Assembly: GCF_030411955.1 (NCBI RefSeq)
Contig: NZ_JASNRA010000001.1
Location: 248,001 to 312,000, forward strand
Direction: 5' to 3'
DNA length: 64,000 bases
From: Massilia sp. YIM B02443
GTDB taxonomy: Bacteria > Pseudomonadota > Gammaproteobacteria > Burkholderiales > Burkholderiaceae_D
Part shown: in pieces, positions 1-10,350 of the stretch
Layout: every line of letters starts with the position of its first letter
How positions within the stretch are numbered: position 1 is the first letter of the stretch
Notes under the pieces: model-generated
Databases searched by the model: none
What the model was told of the DNA's origin: nothing
What the model saw: only the letters and a program-made list of their open reading frames with translations
Program-made: the position numbers and the translations under genes

Positions 1-290
1 TCGCGCGGGACCGGATTGTCTTCGATGACGGCGCCATGCGCCTTGCCGCGCGAGCGCGTTTCGATCTGCTTCGACCATGCCTGCAGCTCGGGCAGGGCCA
101 GCAGCGAGGCCATGGCCTGGTCTTTGGACTGGACCGGCTGCACGGCGGCGGCCGGGGCGGCGGGTGCGGGCTGGGGCGCTTCGCGCTCGGCGCGCTTGCA
201 GCCGGCGAACGCGCAGGCCAGCGCCAGCGTCGCGGCCAGCAGGCGCAGGGAAGAAAAAGCAGCGGCACGTGGATGCATGGATGGCCTCAT
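1..290 (-). CDS. Lipoprotein of unknown function, N-terminal part (runs off the left edge)
   Basis: About 96 residues are visible and the frame is still open at base 1. From the ATG at 290 (an alternative in-frame ATG lies at 278) there is a basic N-terminus, a hydrophobic stretch and a lipobox FAGC with Cys31, so the product should be exported and lipid-anchored. An Ala/Pro/Gln-rich linker follows, typical of a tether between the lipid anchor and a folded domain. The folded domain is outside the window, so I do not assign a function. The gene is divergent from the PEP-CTERM gene at 546. Confidence 0.7.
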   Translation of the reverse strand, partial: MRPSMHPRAAAFSSLRLLAATLALACAFAGCKRAEREAPQPAPAAPAAAVQPVQSKDQAMASLLALPELQAWSKQIETRSRGKAHGAVIEDNPVPR

Positions 291-545
291 AGGGTGAGGC
301 GGACATACTAAACCATGCTTGTTTGAGCAGCAACTTGGCGTCGGCGAGGATAACATGCCGGCGTCGTCCGGAGGATCGAAGCAGGCAGGCGTGTTGTTTG
401 TGCTGCCACTTCCGAAGCGTTTAAATATTTTCCACATGGAAATAAATTCAACATTTGCGCGACGTTTTGCCGCTTTTTGTTAAGGAATGGCAATTTACTG
501 TTTGGAATACTGCTATCCTGTAGGATCACTCCTACTCAGCACAAC

Positions 546-1874
546 ATGGATTTCCGCACTGCCTATACCCGTCGCCTGGAAAAAGCGTCCCGGCGTCAAA
601 AACGCTTCGGCACGCTGGTCGTGTTTGGCGTGACGGCAGGTGTAGCGGCATTGCTGGTCCCCGAGCTGGTGGGCGCCCACGACGAGCGCCATGCCGCCGT
701 CGGCACCGCTCCGGCTCCGGCTGCAGCGCCGGTGCCTGCCGCGGCAACGCCGCAACAGGCGGCCGCGCCGCGCCGTGTGTATCCGTATTCGATCATTCCT
801 GGCGGCGTCTCGGGTGTCGCTGAACTCAAGCGCGTGATCCGTGCCGACAAGGTGGTGGCGGCGCACTACGCGGACTTCGACGCAGACAAGGCGCAGGAAG
901 TCACCGTCACCAGGCCGCGCGCCGTGCACGTGTCGTACCGCAAGGGCGACCAGGTGTTCTGGACCGCGAAGAAGGTCATGCTGGCGCAGGGCGAAACCCT
1001 GCTTTCCGACGGCAGCAACGAAATGCGCGCGCGCTGCGCCAACCGCATCTCGGACGTGCCGCGGTTCCCGGTCGAAGCCCACGGGCCGAGCGAGGAAGAA
1101 CTCGACACCGTGCTGGCCAGTGCGACCGGCGAAGAAGGCATGTTCCTGGCCGCGTCGGCGGGCAGCGTGGCGGAAGCCGGCGGCAGCGGTTCGCGCTATC
1201 CGCTCGGCTACTTCCCGGATGGCGCCGGCCTGGTGCAGCCGGCGTCGTCGCTGGCCAGCATGCGCGCGGGGATGGCGTCGGTGCCACAGGCCGATCGTTC
1301 GGCCTTGTATGACCTGAGCACGGGCAACCGCATCGGCCGCATGGCGCAGAGCAGCGCGTCGGAAGGCGACGCCGGCGCGACGCCGAGTGCCGGCGCGTCA
1401 GGCGGCGGAACGACCGGCAGCGGCAGCGGTGGAGACAGCGCGCAGCCGTCCGGCGGCGGGGACACGCCCGCGACCGGCGGCGGCACGACGCCGGCCGATG
1501 GCGATCCATCCGCCACGCCCGGCACTGGCAGCGGCGGCGCGGGCGGTGATGGTGGAGCAGGTGGTCCTGCTACGGGCGGGAATGGCGGTAACGGTGGTAC
1601 TGGCACCGGTGGCGCCGGAAACGGCAACGGCGGCCCGGGCGGTGGCGGTAGCGGTTCCGGCAACCAGCCGTCGACCCCGGTGCCCGAAGCCGGCCCCGAA
1701 CTGCCGCCGCAAGGTCCTGCCACCCCGGGTGCGCCGCAGCCGTCCACGCCGGGCGACGTCGACCTGCCCGCCGCTCCGGTCGAACTGCCCGAGCCGGGCA
1801 CGCTGTGGCTGAGCGGCGCCGCCATCGCGGCGATGCTGTGGCTGCGCCGCCAGGGACGCCGCGCCCGGCACTGA
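546..1874 (+). CDS. PEP-CTERM sorting-domain protein with Gly-rich low-complexity region
   Basis: 442 residues from the ATG at 546; an upstream in-frame extension to 477 reads through untranslated-looking sequence and is not preferred. A basic N-terminus and one hydrophobic segment (about residues 20-40) would export the protein. A compact region around residues 80-180 contains PYSIIPGGV and an HVSYRKGDQVFW stretch that I cannot tie to a named family. From about 270 to 410 it is a Gly/Ser/Thr/Pro low-complexity tract. The C-terminus has the PEP-CTERM layout: LPEPGTLWL, a hydrophobic helix, then an Arg-rich tail. In PEP-CTERM systems the tail is recognised by an exosortase and the protein goes to the envelope or exopolysaccharide matrix. 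No exosortase gene is in this window. Translation signals upstream are weak. Confidence 0.8.
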   Translation: MDFRTAYTRRLEKASRRQKRFGTLVVFGVTAGVAALLVPELVGAHDERHAAVGTAPAPAAAPVPAAATPQQAAAPRRVYPYSIIPGGVSGVAELKRVIRADKVVAAHYADFDADKAQEVTVTRPRAVHVSYRKGDQVFWTAKKVMLAQGETLLSDGSNEMRARCANRISDVPRFPVEAHGPSEEELDTVLASATGEEGMFLAASAGSVAEAGGSGSRYPLGYFPDGAGLVQPASSLASMRAGMASVPQADRSALYDLSTGNRIGRMAQSSASEGDAGATPSAGASGGGTTGSGSGGDSAQPSGGGDTPATGGGTTPADGDPSATPGTGSGGAGGDGGAGGPATGGNGGNGGTGTGGAGNGNGGPGGGGSGSGNQPSTPVPEAGPELPPQGPATPGAPQPSTPGDVDLPAAPVELPEPGTLWLSGAAIAAMLWLRRQGRRARH

Positions 1875-1891
1875 GTCACGGCCACCGGACG

Positions 1892-1929
1892 AAAAAAAGC
1901 CCGCGAGGCGTGAACCTCGCGGGCTTTTT
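1892..1929. terminator. Bidirectional rho-independent terminator between the PEP-CTERM gene and groEL
   Basis: An inverted repeat (AGCCCGCGAGG / CCTCGCGGGCT) with a six-base loop is preceded by seven A and followed by five T. It can therefore end transcription from both convergent genes. Confidence 0.88.
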
Positions 1930-1998
1930 GTTTTCCTGGAGACCGGCGCGCCGCGTTGCCGCGCGCCGGTGTTCCAGGCAGGGCCGGGGCCCGGCAAA

Positions 1999-3684
<1,686 letters not shown>

Positions 3685-3975
3685 TTACTGGGCCACGACG
3701 GCCATGATGTCTTCTTCGCGCATCACCAGCAGCTCTTCGCCGTTGACCTTGACGGCCTGGCCCGAGTATTTGCCGAACAGCACGCGGTCGCCGACCTTGA
3801 CTTCCAGCGGACGGACCTGGCCGTTGTCTTGCACTTTGCCGTTACCGACGGCGAGGACCTCGCCCTGGTCCGGTTTTTCTGCCGCGGCATCAGGGATGAT
3901 CAGGCCGGACGCAGTTTTGGTTTCCTGGTCGAGGCGCTTCACGATAACGCGATCGTGCAGAGGACGAAGGTTCAT
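3685..3975 (-). CDS. groS: Co-chaperonin GroES (10 kDa)
   Basis: 96 residues. The start at 3975 ([10 protein letters not shown]) is chosen over an upstream in-frame ATG at 4032 because it matches the conserved GroES N-terminus and has an AAGGAG ribosome site 7 bases upstream. The mobile-loop region [12 protein letters not shown] and the C-terminal EEDIMAVV are typical. GroES caps the GroEL ring. It is the promoter-proximal gene of the operon, controlled by the CIRCE element at 4066. Confidence 0.97.
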   Translation of the reverse strand: MNLRPLHDRVIVKRLDQETKTASGLIIPDAAAEKPDQGEVLAVGNGKVQDNGQVRPLEVKVGDRVLFGKYSGQAVKVNGEELLVMREEDIMAVVAQ

Positions 3976-4065
3976 GCAAAACTCCTTAATATTCAATGGA
4001 TTGACTAGCGTTTTTTGATACCGTCGCAGCAAGTTTGGAAGCGCTGCGCCGGTTGCAAAGAGTTG

Positions 4066-4092
4066 TTAGCACTCTCTACTAACGAGTGCTAA
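4066..4092 (-). promoter_or_regulatory. CIRCE operator (HrcA binding site) of groESL
   Basis: TTAGCACTC-N9-GAGTGCTAA is a perfect match to the CIRCE consensus. It abuts the -10 box of the groES promoter, where bound HrcA repressor would block initiation. hrcA itself is not in this window. Confidence 0.96.
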
Positions 4093-4120
4093 TTATAGGG
4101 ACGATAAATTGCCATTTCAA
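4092..4120 (-). promoter_or_regulatory. groESL promoter, sigma70 with an overlapping sigma32-like signal
   Basis: On the minus strand TTGAAA (4115-4120) and TATAAT (4092-4097) are separated by 17 bases. The same bases read CTTGAA-N15-CCCTATAA, close to the heat-shock sigma32 consensus. The promoter could therefore be used constitutively, by sigma32, and be repressed through CIRCE. Confidence 0.85.
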
Positions 4121-4319
4121 GCAGCAATATTGCTTAATTAGCTGGGGCATTTGAGCTGGCTCAATCGTTTTACTGAATCCCGCACAATGTGTTGTAAGCA
4201 TGTTCATGCATGCAATGAACGAATTGGCAAGAGGCGGGCAGCGTACACCGGCTGGCGCTTTCATGCCGCACGGCTGACACGACTGCTTACAACTGTCAAG
4301 CCGGGAACGCGCGATTCGG

Positions 4320-4349
4320 TTGACGGAAAAACCATCTCGATCCTATAGT
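4320..4349 (+). promoter_or_regulatory. Promoter of the zapB-like/zapA pair
   Basis: TTGACG (4320-4325) and TATAGT (4344-4349) are 18 bases apart. The -10 box ends only 5 bases before the start codon at 4355, so the transcript may be leaderless. Confidence 0.65.
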
Positions 4350-4354
4350 GTCGA

Positions 4355-4648
4355 ATGATTTCCGAATTCCAAGACCTCTCAGACAAAATCGACCGGCTCG
4401 CCCAGCTGACCCAGTCGCTGCGCGCCGAGAACTATCTGCTACGCCAGGCCAACACCCTGCTCAGCGCCGAGAACCTGTCGTTCAAGGAACGCCTTTTCGC
4501 GGCCCAGCAGCGCATCGAGGCCATGCTCGACGAGCTGCCCAAGCCGCCGGGCGACGAGGCGGAAGGCGAGGGCGCCGACACCACCGATGCCGGGGCGGCG
4601 TCCAGTGGGCCGGCCGGCAGTGTCAACAACAGCGAGGCCGCACGATGA
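4355..4648 (+). CDS. ZapB-like small coiled-coil cell-division protein
   Basis: 97 residues. Residues 1-65 are a heptad-rich coiled coil (ISEFQDLSDKIDRLAQL, then leucines at regular spacing), followed by an acidic Gly/Ala-rich tail. A small coiled-coil gene directly before zapA is the usual arrangement in betaproteobacteria (TIGR02449 type). In that role it would be a Z-ring-associated factor bridging ZapA to the division site. It overlaps zapA by 4 bases (ATGA). There is no Shine-Dalgarno sequence upstream. Homology to E. coli ZapB itself is not evident beyond coiled-coil character, so the name is an inference. Confidence 0.8.
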   Translation: MISEFQDLSDKIDRLAQLTQSLRAENYLLRQANTLLSAENLSFKERLFAAQQRIEAMLDELPKPPGDEAEGEGADTTDAGAASSGPAGSVNNSEAAR

Positions 4649-4956
4649 TCCATCTCGACGTCACCATCATGGGCATGTCGTACCGCCTGGCCTGCCGTCC
4701 GGGCGAAGAGCGCACGCTGCGCGAAGCGGTGAGCTACCTCGACGGCAAGATGTGCCTGCTGCGCGATTCGGGCAAGGTCAAGGGCACCGACCGCATCGCC
4801 GTCATGGCCGCGCTCAGCGTTGCTGCGGAATTCCTGTCGGTCAAGTCGCCGCAAGGGCCGTTGTCGGACCTGTCGATTCTCGAGGTCAAGCAAAAACTCG
4901 AGTCGATGCATGCCGTGCTCGACAAGGTTCTTTCGCCACAGGAAAACCTGGTTTAA
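4645..4956 (+). CDS. zapA: Cell division protein ZapA
   Basis: 103 residues. The N-terminal half has the ZapA globular domain pattern (LDVTIMGMSYRLAC, then EERTLREAVSYLDGKM), with DRIAVMAALSVAAEFL following. The C-terminal half is a helical coiled coil. ZapA tetramers crosslink FtsZ filaments in the cytosol. It is translationally coupled to the preceding ZapB-like gene through ATGA and lies directly upstream of the 6S RNA gene, an arrangement conserved across many proteobacteria. Confidence 0.94.
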   Translation: MIHLDVTIMGMSYRLACRPGEERTLREAVSYLDGKMCLLRDSGKVKGTDRIAVMAALSVAAEFLSVKSPQGPLSDLSILEVKQKLESMHAVLDKVLSPQENLV

Positions 4957-4980
4957 AAGTTCGGGTGAGCCCGAATCCGT

Positions 4981-5008
4981 TTGACAGGACCGGACAAAAG
5001 AGTAAACT
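4981..5008 (+). promoter_or_regulatory. Promoter of the 6S RNA gene
   Basis: TTGACA (4981-4986), 16 bases, then TAAACT (5003-5008). Initiation about 7 bases downstream coincides with the predicted 5' end of 6S RNA near 5015. Confidence 0.75.
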
Positions 5009-5014
5009 GCGCTC

Positions 5015-5193
5015 TACCCTGCGGTGTTCGAGATTTGCCATATATTCCTTGAACCATTCTTACGCATAGGTCGTGGAACAAGTTCGATGGGCGTGAGCGT
5101 CGCTAGTCCGACGAACCCGAAATTGATCTGACCGTGACCGCCTTGAACCGTTTTGGTTCAGGATGCCGGCAATAACGGCACATGCGGGGCTAG
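5015..5193 (+). ncRNA. ssrS: 6S RNA
   Basis: A non-coding stretch directly behind zapA with 6S features. The 5' end UACCCUGCGGUGUUCG pairs with the 3' end CACAUGCGGGGCUA as the closing stem, with small bulges. The middle contains the TTGAACC / GGTTCA arms that would form part of the long hairpin around the open-promoter-like bubble. The length is about 180 bases, as expected. 6S RNA binds sigma70-RNA polymerase and tunes transcription in stationary phase. Its own promoter (4981) and terminator (5201) flank it. The exact ends are estimated. Confidence 0.9.
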
Positions 5194-5200
5194 AACACAC

Positions 5201-5236
5201 AAGCGGTTGCGCACTCGGTACGCAACCGCTTTTTTC
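5201..5236 (+). terminator. Terminator behind 6S RNA
   Basis: AAGCGGTTGCG and CGCAACCGCTT form an 11-bp perfect stem around a 9-base loop, followed by a run of T. Confidence 0.9.
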
Positions 5237-5280
5237 ATGCGCGCGCCATTCGCGCGCATGCCGTACGAAAGAGAGGCGCA

Positions 5281-5759
<479 letters not shown>

Positions 5760-5760
<1 letters not shown>

Positions 5761-6563
5761 TGGACCCGCTCCTGATTCTGGCCCTGCTGGCGATGGGCAC
5801 CTTCGGCGGCTTCGCGGCCGGCCTGCTCGGCATCGGCGGCGGCATGGTGCTGGTGCCGTTCATCACCATGATCTTCACCGCGCGCGGCTTCCCCGACCAC
5901 CTGGTGGTGCACATGGCGATCGCCACCGCGCTCGGCGTGATCCTGTTCACGTCGATGTCCTCGGTGCGCGCGCACCACAAGCACGGCGCGGTCTTGTGGC
6001 CGGTGGTGAAGCTGCTGGCCCCGGGCATCGTGATCGGTTCCTGGATCGGCCCCTGGATCGGCAAGCAGATGGACACCGCGGTGCTGGCCTTCTTCTTCGG
6101 CTGCTTCGTCGCCTTCTCGGCGACCCAGATGCTGATCGGGAAAAAGCCGGCGGCGGCGCGCGAGCTGCCCGGCAAGGCCGGCATGTTCTCGATGGGTGGC
6201 CTGATCGGCGTCCTGTCCGGCCTGGTGGGCGCCGGCGGTGGCTTCGTCTCGGTGCCGTTCATGACGCGCTGTAACATCCGCATCCACAATGCGGTCGCCA
6301 CCAGCGCGGCGCTGGGCTTTCCGATCGCCCTGTCGGGGACGCTGTCGAACGTGTATTACGGCTGGGGCGAGCCGGGCCTGCCGGCATGGTCGCTCGGTTT
6401 CATCTACCTGCCGGCGCTGGCGATCATCGTGGCCGCCAGCGTGATCATGGCGCCGCTCGGCGCGCGTGCCGCACACAAGATGCCGGTGCGCCAGCTGCAG
6501 CGCATCTTTGCCGTGATCCTGTATGCGCTGGCCGGCTACATGTTCTGGAAGGCGGTCAATTAA
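5760..6563 (+). CDS. TauE/SafE-family (sulfite exporter type) membrane protein
   Basis: 267 residues with about eight hydrophobic segments. The family signature appears twice: GFAAGLLGIGGGMVLVP near residue 20 and VLSGLVGAGGGFVSVPF near 155, the internal duplication expected for TauE/SafE (DUF81). Family members export sulfite or organosulfonates or import related anions. The substrate cannot be read from the sequence. The gene starts inside the stop codon of the EVE gene and converges with the kelch gene, whose stop overlaps its own at 6560-6563. Confidence 0.9.
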
Positions 6564-7600
6564 GGACGGCCAGTCGGGACCTCGAGCGCCTCGTGCACGC
6601 GGCTGGCGCCGACGCCCACTTTTTCTCCGCCGCCGATCAAAAAGATGCGCTTGCCGACGACGCCCGCGCCGTGGCCATGGCGTGGCGTCGGCATCGGCGG
6701 CAGGGACGACCAGCGATCGGTGTCCGGATCGTAGACCCATCCCTCGGAGAACACCTTCCGCTCCGGCACGAACTGTTCGCCGCCGAAGGCGTATAACTTG
6801 CCGCCGTATGCAGCCGCCGCCAGCCCGCCCTGGGCCAGCGGCATCGGGGCTCTAGCCTCCCAGCGGTCGGTGGCGGGATCGTAGACTTCCAGCGTCGCCA
6901 CGTTGACCGGGCGCTGGCCGCCAGTCGGCTGCGTCACCATCCGGCGTCCGCCCACTACATAAATTTTGTCGTCGATGACTGCCGCGGCGGCGCTGTTGCG
7001 CGCGTTCGGGGCGTCGGCGATGCGCTTCCATTGCCCGGTGCGCACGTCCAGCACTTCGCCGCGATTGGTGTCGGCGTGCTGGCTGATGTGCGACGCGTCG
7101 GCGCTGACCGGCATGCGCCCGCCGATCAGGTAGATGCGTTCGCCGATCGATGCGACCACGCCTTCGGCGCGCGCCTGCGGCAGGGCCGGGCCGGACGTCC
7201 AGCGGTCGGCTTTCGGATCGTAGACGAACACCGAAGCGTGGGCGCGCCAGTCTGGAATGGCGCCGGAGAAGCCGCCGATGCCGTAGATTTTTCCGTCGCT
7301 TGCTGCCAGCGCGATGTGGTGCCGGCCTTCGGGCAGTGGCGACAGCTTGTGCCACGTGTTCGCTGCCGCGTCGTAGGCTTCGACGTGTGCGGTGAAGCCG
7401 GGAGCGTCGGACAGGATGCCGCCCGCCACGTAGATGCGGCCGTCGAGCACGGCGGGATAGATTTCCTGGCGCGCGATGGTGGCGTCGGCAACGCGCGACC
7501 AGCGCGGCGTGGCGGCCGATGGCGCATCTGCCTGCGCAGAGGATGGCGTGGACATGGCGAGCAGCGCCGCGGCCAGCAGCGTCGGTAGGGTGGCGTTCAA
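6560..7600 (-). CDS. Secreted kelch-repeat beta-propeller protein
   Basis: 346 residues. The start is a TTG at 7600 preceded by GGAG, followed by a clear Sec signal peptide ending near SSAQA (residue 24). The rest is about six kelch units with the recurring patterns IYVAGG, KIYGIGG, RIYLIGG, KIYVVGG, KLYAFGG and RIFLIGG, plus VYDPATDRW motifs. Such propellers are found in sialate mutarotase-like and galactose-oxidase-like periplasmic proteins, but no catalytic domain is present. It follows the molybdopterin oxidoreductase operon after 63 bases and may be cotranscribed. Confidence 0.85.
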   Translation of the reverse strand: MNATLPTLLAAALLAMSTPSSAQADAPSAATPRWSRVADATIARQEIYPAVLDGRIYVAGGILSDAPGFTAHVEAYDAAANTWHKLSPLPEGRHHIALAASDGKIYGIGGFSGAIPDWRAHASVFVYDPKADRWTSGPALPQARAEGVVASIGERIYLIGGRMPVSADASHISQHADTNRGEVLDVRTGQWKRIADAPNARNSAAAAVIDDKIYVVGGRRMVTQPTGGQRPVNVATLEVYDPATDRWEARAPMPLAQGGLAAAAYGGKLYAFGGEQFVPERKVFSEGWVYDPDTDRWSSLPPMPTPRHGHGAGVVGKRIFLIGGGEKVGVGASRVHEALEVPTGRP

Positions 7601-7663
7601 ACGGTGTCTCCGATGGTTGTCATACGCCAGTGCAGGCGATGCTTGCCACTATACCTTGCAGCG

Positions 7664-9865
7664 CTAGGCGCGGCGCATGCGCTGGCGGTCCAGCGGCAGG
7701 TCGCGCATGCGCAGCCCGCAGGCGTCAAACACCGCGTTGGCGATCGCCGCCGCGGCCGGGCCTTGCGCCGCTTCGCCGGTGCCCAGGAAAGGCTGACCGG
7801 GGCGGTCGATCAGGTGCACGCCGACCGTGTCCGGCACCTGGTTGAAGCGCAGGATCGGGTACGAGGCCCAGTCGACGGTGAGCACGTGGCGCTCGTCGTA
7901 GCGCACCTTTTCCAGCAAGGTCCAGCTGGTGGACTGCACGATGCCGCCTTCGATCTGGTTGCGCACGCCGTCAGGATTGACGATCTCGCCGCAATCCACC
8001 GCTGCCTGCGCGCGCACGATGCGCACCAGGCCCGTTTCCAGCGCCACCTCGACTTCGACCGCCAGCGCGCAGTAGGCCAGCAGGTTCTTGTAGCGGGCAA
8101 AGGCGAAACCGCGTCCGCGCCGGGTAGTGCCTTGAGGGCGCTTGTAGCTGTCCCAGCCGAACTTGGAGGCCGCCAGCCTGACCACGTCGATGGCGCGCGG
8201 GTCGGTGAGATGGCGCAGCCGGAACGCGACCGGGTCGGCATTCGCCGCGCGCGCCAGTTCGTCCATGAAGCTCTCGATCGCGAACACGTTGCAATAGGCG
8301 CCCAGGCCGCGCAGCGCCGAGGTGCGCAGGATCGCCCTGGGCTGGAAGTGGTGCGTCACGCGCGCATTCGGGATCGCGTAATACGGGATCGCATTGCGGT
8401 CGCCGCTGCCTTCCGGCTGCGGGCTCGGTTTCGGCACCGGCGGCGTGAACGGCCTGGCCAGGTGCGTCGCCGCCAGCAGGTTGCCGGCCTTGCCGGGACG
8501 CTGGTTGTGCGAGGGCGTCAGCACCGCATACTGCCAGTCGGCGATGCGGCCATCGGCGCCCAGCGTGGCGGCGACGTCGACCACCATCGCCGCGCCGAGC
8601 GGCTCCCATGCGTGTTCCTCTTCGCGCATCCACTGCACCCGCACCGGCCGGCCGGGCAGGGCGCGCGCCAGCAGCGCGGCGTCGGTCGCGACGTCGTCGG
8701 CGCCGTTGTGGCCATAGCAGCCGGCGCCTTCGACGTGGATGCAGCGGATGGTGGCGTCCTTCACGCCCAGCAGTTCGGCCAGCGCGCCGCGCAGCGGGAA
8801 TACGCCCTGCGAGTGGGTCCAGACGGTGTAGCGGCCGTCGAGCAGTTGCGCCACCGCGCACGACGGGCCGATCGAGCCGTGCAGCTGGAACGGACGGGTG
8901 TACGTCGCGCGCAGGGTCTTGCCCGGCGTGCCGGGCGCGCCGCGCTCCAGGATCGGATAGGGCTGCGCCGGCTGGGCGCGCACCAGCGAGGCGATGTCGG
9001 GGTGCGCCGGCAGCGACGCCGGTGTCTCCCAGCGTGCGGCGCGCGCCAGCGCGGTGGCGGCCTTCACGGCGCGGTATTCGCCGTCCGCGATCACGGCCAG
9101 GAAACGGCCGTCGCGCACGACCTTCAACACGCCCGGCAGGCGCATCACGGCGGCGCTGTCGACCTCGATCAGGCGCGCTGCCTGCGACGGCGGACGCACC
9201 ACGCGCGCATGCACCATTTGCGGCAGGCGCAGGTCCTGGATGTAGGCGCGTCCGCCGGTGAGCTTCGGGGGAATGTCGACGCGCGGCACCGATTTGCCGA
9301 TCGCGGTTTTTGGGCCCGGCGCCGGCGGGGCGGGTTCGGGCGTGGCGCGCACGTGCAGTTCCTGGCCCGTGACCAGCTGGCCGAAGGTGACGCGGCGGCC
9401 ATCCGGCGCGGCGAAGGCGCCGTCCTTCAGCGCCAGGCTCGGGGCAGGAACGGACAGGCGCGTCGCCGCCAGTTCGCCCAGGCGCGCGCGCACCTGGCCG
9501 GCCGCGTGGCGCAGCGCGGTGCCGCTGTCCTTCATCGAGTTGCTGCCGGCGGTCAGGCCTTCGTCGGGCGTGCGCTCGGTGTCGGCCGTGACCAGCAGCA
9601 GGCGGCCGGGCGCCACGCGCAATTCGTCGGCCGCCACTTGCAGCAGGGCGGTCTTGATGCCTTGTCCCAGTTCGACCTTGCCGGTGAAGACGGTGATGCG
9701 TTCGTCGGCCCCGATGCGGATCCAGGCGTCGAGCCATGGGGTCTTGTCGAGGCTCTTGGGCAGCTCGCCAGGGGCCGGCCATGCCGGCATGGCGAACGAC
9801 AGCGTCAGCGCGCCGCCAGCGGCCAGGAAGCGGCGCCGGCCTTCGTTGCAGGGCAGCGCGCTCAC
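7664..9865 (-). CDS. iorB: Molybdopterin-binding subunit of a periplasmic aldehyde/isoquinoline-type dehydrogenase
   Basis: 733 residues from a GTG at 9865 that overlaps the stop of the small subunit (GTGA). The N-terminus has a twin-arginine signal (RRRFLAAGG, residues 10-18), so the folded cofactor-loaded protein is probably exported by Tat. Typical xanthine-oxidase-family strings follow: TGKVELGQGIKTALLQ near 45, GSNSMKDSG near 95, and GTGEAAQG near the C-terminus, where Glu698 fits the catalytic glutamate. IorB-type enzymes hydroxylate N-heterocycles or oxidise aldehydes with water as oxygen donor. The substrate is unknown here. Electrons would pass to the [2Fe-2S] subunit and the three-haem cytochrome encoded upstream. 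Confidence 0.92.
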   Translation of the reverse strand: MSALPCNEGRRRFLAAGGALTLSFAMPAWPAPGELPKSLDKTPWLDAWIRIGADERITVFTGKVELGQGIKTALLQVAADELRVAPGRLLLVTADTERTPDEGLTAGSNSMKDSGTALRHAAGQVRARLGELAATRLSVPAPSLALKDGAFAAPDGRRVTFGQLVTGQELHVRATPEPAPPAPGPKTAIGKSVPRVDIPPKLTGGRAYIQDLRLPQMVHARVVRPPSQAARLIEVDSAAVMRLPGVLKVVRDGRFLAVIADGEYRAVKAATALARAARWETPASLPAHPDIASLVRAQPAQPYPILERGAPGTPGKTLRATYTRPFQLHGSIGPSCAVAQLLDGRYTVWTHSQGVFPLRGALAELLGVKDATIRCIHVEGAGCYGHNGADDVATDAALLARALPGRPVRVQWMREEEHAWEPLGAAMVVDVAATLGADGRIADWQYAVLTPSHNQRPGKAGNLLAATHLARPFTPPVPKPSPQPEGSGDRNAIPYYAIPNARVTHHFQPRAILRTSALRGLGAYCNVFAIESFMDELARAANADPVAFRLRHLTDPRAIDVVRLAASKFGWDSYKRPQGTTRRGRGFAFARYKNLLAYCALAVEVEVALETGLVRIVRAQAAVDCGEIVNPDGVRNQIEGGIVQSTSWTLLEKVRYDERHVLTVDWASYPILRFNQVPDTVGVHLIDRPGQPFLGTGEAAQGPAAAAIANAVFDACGLRMRDLPLDRQRMRRA

Positions 9866-10350
9866 CGCTTGGCCCCCGCCGGCTGCTTTGCCAGCACGTC
9901 GGCCGCGCGCCGCACCGCGCGCAGGATGCGCATGTGGGTGCCGCAGCGGCACAAATTCGGCGACATGTGGGCGCGGATCTGGGCGTCGGTCGGCCTTGGC
10001 GTGCGCTCGAGCAGCGCCGTGGCCTGCACGATCATGCCGGCGATGCAGTAGCCGCATTGCGCCGCCTGCTCGTCGATGAAGGCCTGCTGCAGCACGCCCG
10101 GCTTGTCCACCGTCCCCAGGCCTTCGACGGTGCGCACGGCGCGCCGGCCGACGCTCGACACCGGCACCAGGCACGACATCGCCGGCTTGTCTTCCACCAG
10201 CACGGTGCAGGCGCCGCACTGGCCCAGGCCGCAGCCGAACTTGGCGCCATTGAGTTCGAGTTCATTGCGCAGCACGTACAGCAGCGGGGTGTCGGGATCG
10301 GTGTCGACGGCATGCTGCTTGCCGTTGACTTGCAGGCGGTAGATGGTCAT
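9862..10350 (-). CDS. iorA: [2Fe-2S] subunit of the molybdopterin dehydrogenase
   Basis: 162 residues. The start at 10350 (MTIYRLQVNG) overlaps the stop of the cytochrome gene (ATGA); a longer frame back to 10392 is not needed. Both iron-sulfur clusters of the family are visible: the plant-type CGLGQCGACTVL ... C motif near residues 40-65 and the helical CGYCIAGM ... CRCGTH motif near 100-140. It carries electrons from the molybdenum centre of IorB to the cytochrome. No signal peptide is seen, which fits export by hitch-hiking with the Tat-bearing large subunit. Confidence 0.93.
   Translation of the reverse strand: MTIYRLQVNGKQHAVDTDPDTPLLYVLRNELELNGAKFGCGLGQCGACTVLVEDKPAMSCLVPVSSVGRRAVRTVEGLGTVDKPGVLQQAFIDEQAAQCGYCIAGMIVQATALLERTPRPTDAQIRAHMSPNLCRCGTHMRILRAVRRAADVLAKQPAGAKR

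Noticed and set aside
480..520. sigma54-type promoter before the first PEP-CTERM gene
   Set aside because: A TGGCA is present at 488-492 but no GC element occurs at the required 10-base spacing.
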